A DNA stretch of 7,992 nucleotides from Polaromonas sp. (GTDB lineage: Bacteria > Pseudomonadota > Gammaproteobacteria > Burkholderiales > Burkholderiaceae_C). The notes below the pieces were generated by a model that made no database searches, was not told where the DNA came from, and was given only the letters and a program-made list of their open reading frames with translations. Every line of letters begins with the position of its first letter. Position 1 is the first letter of the stretch. Shown here piece after piece: positions 5,236-7,992 of the stretch. The stretch is from contig JANYFF010000471.1 in assembly GCA_025362825.1 (NCBI GenBank), forward strand, positions 1-7,992, read 5' to 3'. Made by a program: the position numbers and the translations under genes.

Positions 5236-6669
5236 ATGAACAACAGACGAAATTTCCTGGCCGGTGCCGGCGCCATCACCACGGCGGTTGCGGCAGCGGC
5301 GGTCAGCAAGGTGGCCATGGCAGCAGTGCCTGAGCCCATGATTCAGACCAAGCCTGACACCATGGCCCCCCTGGTGCCCAATTCCGGCCGGCCCTACAAC
5401 CCGGTTGTTACCCTGAACGGCTGGACGCTGCCGTGGCGCATGAACGCTGGCGTCAAGGAGTTCCACCTGGTGGCAGAGCCCGTAGTGCGCGAGATGTCGC
5501 CCGGATTCAAAGCCCATTTGTGGGGTTACAACGGCCAATCACCGGGACCGACGATTGAGGTCGTTGAAGGGGATCGTGTTCGGATCTTTGTGACCAACAA
5601 GCTGCCGGAACACACCAGCGTGCATTGGCATGGTCAGCGCCTGCCCAACGGTATGGACGGTGTTTCAGGCCTGACGCAGCCGTCGATACCATCCGGAAAA
5701 ACCTTTGTCTACGAGTTTGTTGCCAGACGTCCCGGCACCTTCATGTACCACCCGCATGCCGACGAGATGACCCAAATGGCCATGGGCATGATGGGTTTCT
5801 GGATTACGCATCCAAAGGCTGCGCATCCGCTGATCGAAGAGGTCAACCGCGACTTTGTGTTTCTGCTCAATGCCTACGACATCGACCCGGGCCTGTACAC
5901 GCCCAAGATCATGACCATGCTTGACTTCAACCTTTGGAGCTGGAACAGCCGGGTCTTTCCGGGCATTGATCCATTGGTGGTTCGCAAGAACGACAAAGTG
6001 CGGATTCGCATGGGCAACCTGACCATGACCAACCATCCCATCCATATCCACGGACACGAGTTCACCGTCACAGGCACAGATGGCGGGCCCACACCCAAGT
6101 CTGCGCGATGGCCCGAAGTAACCACCGATGTGGCAGTGGGGCAAATGCGCCAGATCGAATTTGTGGCCGATGAGGAAGGTGATTGGGCATTTCACTGCCA
6201 CAAGAGCCACCACACCATGAACGCCATGGGGCACGATGTGCCAACCATGATCGGCGTTGACCACCGCAAGATAGCCAAGGACATCACCAAACTGATCCCG
6301 GACTACATGGTCATGGGCGAGCGCGGGATGGCCGACATGGGCGAAATGGAGATGCCCCTGCCTGAGAACACGGAGCGGATGATGACCGGTGCTGGTCCAT
6401 TTGGCTCCGTCGAGATGGGCGGCATGTTCAGCATGGTCAAGGTGCGCAAGGACCAGAAAGCAGGCGACTACAAGGACCCCGGCTGGTACAAGCACCCCCC
6501 TGGCACTGTCGCTTACGAATGGACCGGCGCCGCGCCGACGTCTGATCGCTCTGCAAGCGGCGGCGGCCAAGCCATGAAAGCGCAAAACATGCCCGCAAAA
6601 GAAGTTGAAGTCCAGGTCCGCAAGCCCGCCATGAGTGGCAGCGGCGGCATGGGCGGCATGAAGCATTGA
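5236..6669 (+). CDS. Two-domain multicopper oxidase (copper oxidase), Tat-exported, Met-rich
   Basis: A 477-residue periplasmic oxidase that should oxidise Cu(I) to less toxic Cu(II) while reducing oxygen to water. The N-terminus has a Tat signal (N3-R4-R5-N6-F7-L8, then an Ala-rich core, cleavage near residue 30). All four copper motifs are present: His130-Trp-His132-Gly, His172-Pro-His174, His267-Pro-x-His270-x-His272-Gly-His274, and His320-Cys321-His322-x3-His326-x4-Met331. The last supplies the type 1 site with axial Met. Only about 190 residues separate the first and last motifs, as in two-domain laccases and unlike three-domain CueO or CopA. The His172 motif lacks Cys, so only domain 2 has type 1 copper. 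Met clusters lie at 178-186 (5 Met) and 358-400 (11 Met), and a C-terminal extension of about 145 residues follows the last motif. The upstream ribosome site is weak (GGA), so coupling to the TolC gene is possible. Confidence 0.92.
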   Translation: MNNRRNFLAGAGAITTAVAAAAVSKVAMAAVPEPMIQTKPDTMAPLVPNSGRPYNPVVTLNGWTLPWRMNAGVKEFHLVAEPVVREMSPGFKAHLWGYNGQSPGPTIEVVEGDRVRIFVTNKLPEHTSVHWHGQRLPNGMDGVSGLTQPSIPSGKTFVYEFVARRPGTFMYHPHADEMTQMAMGMMGFWITHPKAAHPLIEEVNRDFVFLLNAYDIDPGLYTPKIMTMLDFNLWSWNSRVFPGIDPLVVRKNDKVRIRMGNLTMTNHPIHIHGHEFTVTGTDGGPTPKSARWPEVTTDVAVGQMRQIEFVADEEGDWAFHCHKSHHTMNAMGHDVPTMIGVDHRKIAKDITKLIPDYMVMGERGMADMGEMEMPLPENTERMMTGAGPFGSVEMGGMFSMVKVRKDQKAGDYKDPGWYKHPPGTVAYEWTGAAPTSDRSASGGGQAMKAQNMPAKEVEVQVRKPAMSGSGGMGGMKH

Positions 6670-6704
6670 TTTTTATCCTCAACCCAGAAAGAAAGGCATT
6701 TCCA

Positions 6705-7217
6705 ATGAAACCACGCAATCTCCTGATCGCAGTCCCATCGCTGCTGATGGCCCTGACAGCGATGGCATCCGGCACACACGCCGGCGGCCATGATGATGAA
6801 GCCATAGGCAAGCCCGGTATGGCCTCCAAGGTCACCCGGACCATCACCATGGACATGGCTGACTCCATGCGCTTTAGCGTTCCCAATGTGGCGGCCAAGC
6901 AAGGTGAAACCATCCGTTTCGTGGTCAAAAACTCCGGCAAGGTCAAGCACGAGATGGTGCTGGGTACCGAGAAGGAACTCAAGGAACACTACGAGGTGAT
7001 GAAGAAGAACCCCGAGATGGAACACGCTGACGCGAACATGGTCACCGTCGCTCCAGGACGGTCAGGCGAAATCATCTGGCAGTTCACCAAAGCCGGAAAG
7101 GTTGACTTTGCCTGTCTGCAGCCTGGCCACTATGACGCTGGCATGAAGGGCGTGGTCACCGTCGCTGGCGGCAAAAGTGCCGCAAAGCGTGATGACCATG
7201 GCGACCACAAACACTGA
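6705..7217 (+). CDS. Periplasmic type 1 copper protein (cupredoxin)
   Basis: A 170-residue secreted blue-copper protein of the plastocyanin/azurin fold. A signal peptide covers about residues 1-26 (hydrophobic LLIAVPSLLMALTAMA, cleavage near GTHA). The type 1 ligands can be read as His82 (KVKHEMVLG), Cys137, His142 and Met147 in FACLQPGHYDAGMKG, with spacing Cys-x4-His-x4-Met. The C-terminus ends in a His-rich tail (DDHGDHKH), and the mature N-terminus also has His and Asp. The ATG at 6705 has AAAGG eight bases upstream and starts the signal peptide. A longer frame opening at the TTG at 6666 would overlap the oxidase stop and add a non-signal stretch, so it is not used. It lies 35 bases after the oxidase and is probably its electron or copper partner. 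Similar cupredoxins occur in many copper operons. Confidence 0.88.
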   Translation: MKPRNLLIAVPSLLMALTAMASGTHAGGHDDEAIGKPGMASKVTRTITMDMADSMRFSVPNVAAKQGETIRFVVKNSGKVKHEMVLGTEKELKEHYEVMKKNPEMEHADANMVTVAPGRSGEIIWQFTKAGKVDFACLQPGHYDAGMKGVVTVAGGKSAAKRDDHGDHKH

Positions 7218-7270
7218 TTAGTCCATCTATTTTTACCCAAAACATTTCTGCAACTCCTGAAAGAAACAAG

Positions 7271-7624
7271 ATGAAAAACTTCAAGACCCTCCTGATCCTT
7301 ACGGCTATTGCAGCCGGAGCCGTACACGCTCAAACCATCATGAAGGCTGATGATGTGCCCATTGCTATAGACAATAAAAGAGCACTGGCTGCCCCTGCTG
7401 GCGACATGACCGAGGCCGAAGTGCGTAAAGTGGACATGGACAACAAAAAGATTACGTTGAAGCATGGCGACATCAAGAATCTGGATATGCCGGGCATGAC
7501 CATGGTGTTTCAGGTGAAGGATCCCTCCATGCTGGACAAGGTCAAGGTTGGCGACAAGGTGCGCTTCAAAGCTGAAAAGTCAAACGGTGCAATTGTTGTG
7601 ACTGATTTGCAACCAGCGAAGTAG
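7271..7624 (+). CDS. CusF-like periplasmic Cu(I)/Ag(I)-binding protein
   Basis: A 117-residue secreted protein with a signal peptide (about 1-20, cleavage after VHA before Gln21) and a CusF-type small beta-barrel (about 45-115). In E. coli CusF, Cu(I) is held by His36, Met47 and Met49 with Trp44 stacking on the metal. Here the matching residues are His65 (LKHGD), Met73, Met76 and Met78 (DMPGMTMVF), so the Trp position is Met73. This could give an extra sulfur ligand. The core TEAEVRKVDMDNKKITLKHG and KVKVGDKVRFKAE fit the family well. The start has a purine-rich AAGAAA stretch upstream. It sits 53 bases after the cupredoxin. CusF normally hands metal to a CusB-type adaptor; no adaptor is in the window, so delivery to the oxidase or to a pump beyond the edge is possible. 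Confidence 0.9.
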   Translation: MKNFKTLLILTAIAAGAVHAQTIMKADDVPIAIDNKRALAAPAGDMTEAEVRKVDMDNKKITLKHGDIKNLDMPGMTMVFQVKDPSMLDKVKVGDKVRFKAEKSNGAIVVTDLQPAK

Positions 7625-7679
7625 TTCTCGATCAGTGCAGTTGACCGTAGCATCCTTGATTTCTCGCCAGCCTGGGAGC

Positions 7680-7707
7680 TTGAAGCGCCAAAGCGCGTCG
7701 ATACCCT
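7680..7707 (+). promoter_or_regulatory. Weak promoter candidate before the last gene
   Basis: TTGAAG (7680-7685) and TACCCT (7702-7707) are spaced by 16 bases. The start site would be about six bases before the ATG at 7720. A small dyad GCGC-CAAA-GCGC lies in the spacer, and CCAG-C-CTGG lies at 7667-7675. The 19-base spacing of a CueR-type promoter is not seen. This is the only candidate I find in the 95-base gap. Confidence 0.2.
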
Positions 7708-7719
7708 AAACTTGCACCC

Positions 7720-7992
7720 ATGTCCCGGAATCAACGCTCCCGCTTCATCACGGTGCTTTTTGCGCTGTTCAGCCTGCTGTTCATGCAGTTGGCTGTGGCT
7801 GGCTACGTCTGCCCCGGGATCGGGCCAAAGGTTGCCGAGGCTGTTGCCATGACTGAGGCCGGCATGCCGTGCGCCGAATCGATGGCTATGAACATGGACG
7901 ACGAGCAGCCCAATCTTTGCCAGGCGCATTGCCAGGCGGACAGCCAGTCGTCCGATACCTATCAGCTGCCCTTGCTGGTCGCTGTCGACACC
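7720..7992 (+). CDS. Small secreted Cys/Met-rich protein, 3' end outside window
   Basis: An open frame of 91 codons runs off the right edge without a stop. Residues 1-27 are a signal peptide (basic MSRNQRSR, then FITVLFALFSLLFMQLAVA, cleavage after Ala27). The mature part has Cys31, Cys51 and a Cys67-x2-His70-Cys71 cluster (NLCQAHCQ). It also has Met at 44, 49, 55, 57 and 59 around MPCAESMAMNMDDEQ. This composition suggests copper or silver binding in the periplasm. I recall such short proteins at the head of copper efflux clusters in Burkholderiales but have no established family name for it. No Shine-Dalgarno precedes the ATG, as for the gene at 2930. It may be the last gene of this operon or the first of a following cus-type efflux set. 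Confidence 0.66.
   Translation, partial: MSRNQRSRFITVLFALFSLLFMQLAVAGYVCPGIGPKVAEAVAMTEAGMPCAESMAMNMDDEQPNLCQAHCQADSQSSDTYQLPLLVAVDT

Noticed and set aside
5225..5239. Four-codon mini-ORF (ATG GAT TAC TCA TGA) whose stop overlaps the oxidase ATG
   Set aside because: It could act in translational coupling, but a frame this short arises easily by chance and has no ribosome site of its own.
5665..6666. Long 333-codon open frame on the minus strand, rich in His
   Set aside because: It is the antisense shadow of the multicopper oxidase: frequent ATG (Met) codons on + read as CAT (His) on -. The + frame has all the copper motifs.
6666..6704. Upstream extension of the cupredoxin to a TTG at 6666
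   Set aside because: It would overlap the oxidase stop codon, lacks a ribosome site and puts charged residues before the signal peptide. ATG at 6705 has AAAGG at a good distance.
7641..7720. CueR/MerR-type promoter before the last gene
   Set aside because: TTGACC at 7641 has no -10 at the 19-base spacing, and no long dyad of the CueR type is present between.

Overview
The window reads like the accessory chromosome or a plasmid of a betaproteobacterium, probably of the order Burkholderiales and most like Comamonadaceae. The basis is the moderately GC-rich coding sequence, the RcnR/DmeR-DmeF pair, and a copper gene set (small secreted protein, TolC-like lipoprotein, copper oxidase, cupredoxin, CusF-like protein) whose order and sequence look like those of that group. 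The assignment comes from recognition of protein families only. Almost every gene handles transition metals, so this is a metal homeostasis and resistance region. No transposase, integrase, tRNA, rRNA or CRISPR array was seen.

Left part (1-2844): an Nramp-superfamily membrane transporter (140-1393, +) lacks the usual Nramp metal-site motifs. It converges on a small RcnR/DmeR-type metal sensor (1546-1821, -; TTG start). That sensor is divergent from a DmeF-type cation diffusion facilitator (1888-2844, +) with a His-rich loop. The 66-base gap between sensor and exporter holds a perfect inverted repeat (1842-1860) laid out like the E. coli RcnR operator. This should be a self-contained Ni/Co-responsive efflux switch.

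Right part (2845-7992): a copper detoxification cluster, all on +. A small secreted His/Met/Cys-rich protein (2930-3343) is followed by a possible terminator and a strong hairpin. Then comes a compact run: a small secreted protein (3463-3780), an outer-membrane TolC-family lipoprotein (3777-5204, 4-base overlap), a Tat-exported two-domain multicopper oxidase with Met-rich segments (5236-6669), a type 1 cupredoxin (6705-7217) and a CusF-like Cu(I)/Ag(I)-binding protein (7271-7624). A second small secreted Cys-rich protein starts at 7720 and runs off the end.

The copper genes suggest a periplasmic pathway. The CusF-like protein and the small secreted proteins bind Cu(I), the oxidase converts Cu(I) to Cu(II), the cupredoxin may exchange electrons or copper with it, and the TolC-like protein may form an exit route. 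No RND pump or membrane-fusion gene lies in the window; one may follow beyond the right edge. The least understood parts are the two small Cys-rich secreted proteins, the small protein at 3463, and the hairpins in the 3344-3462 gap.
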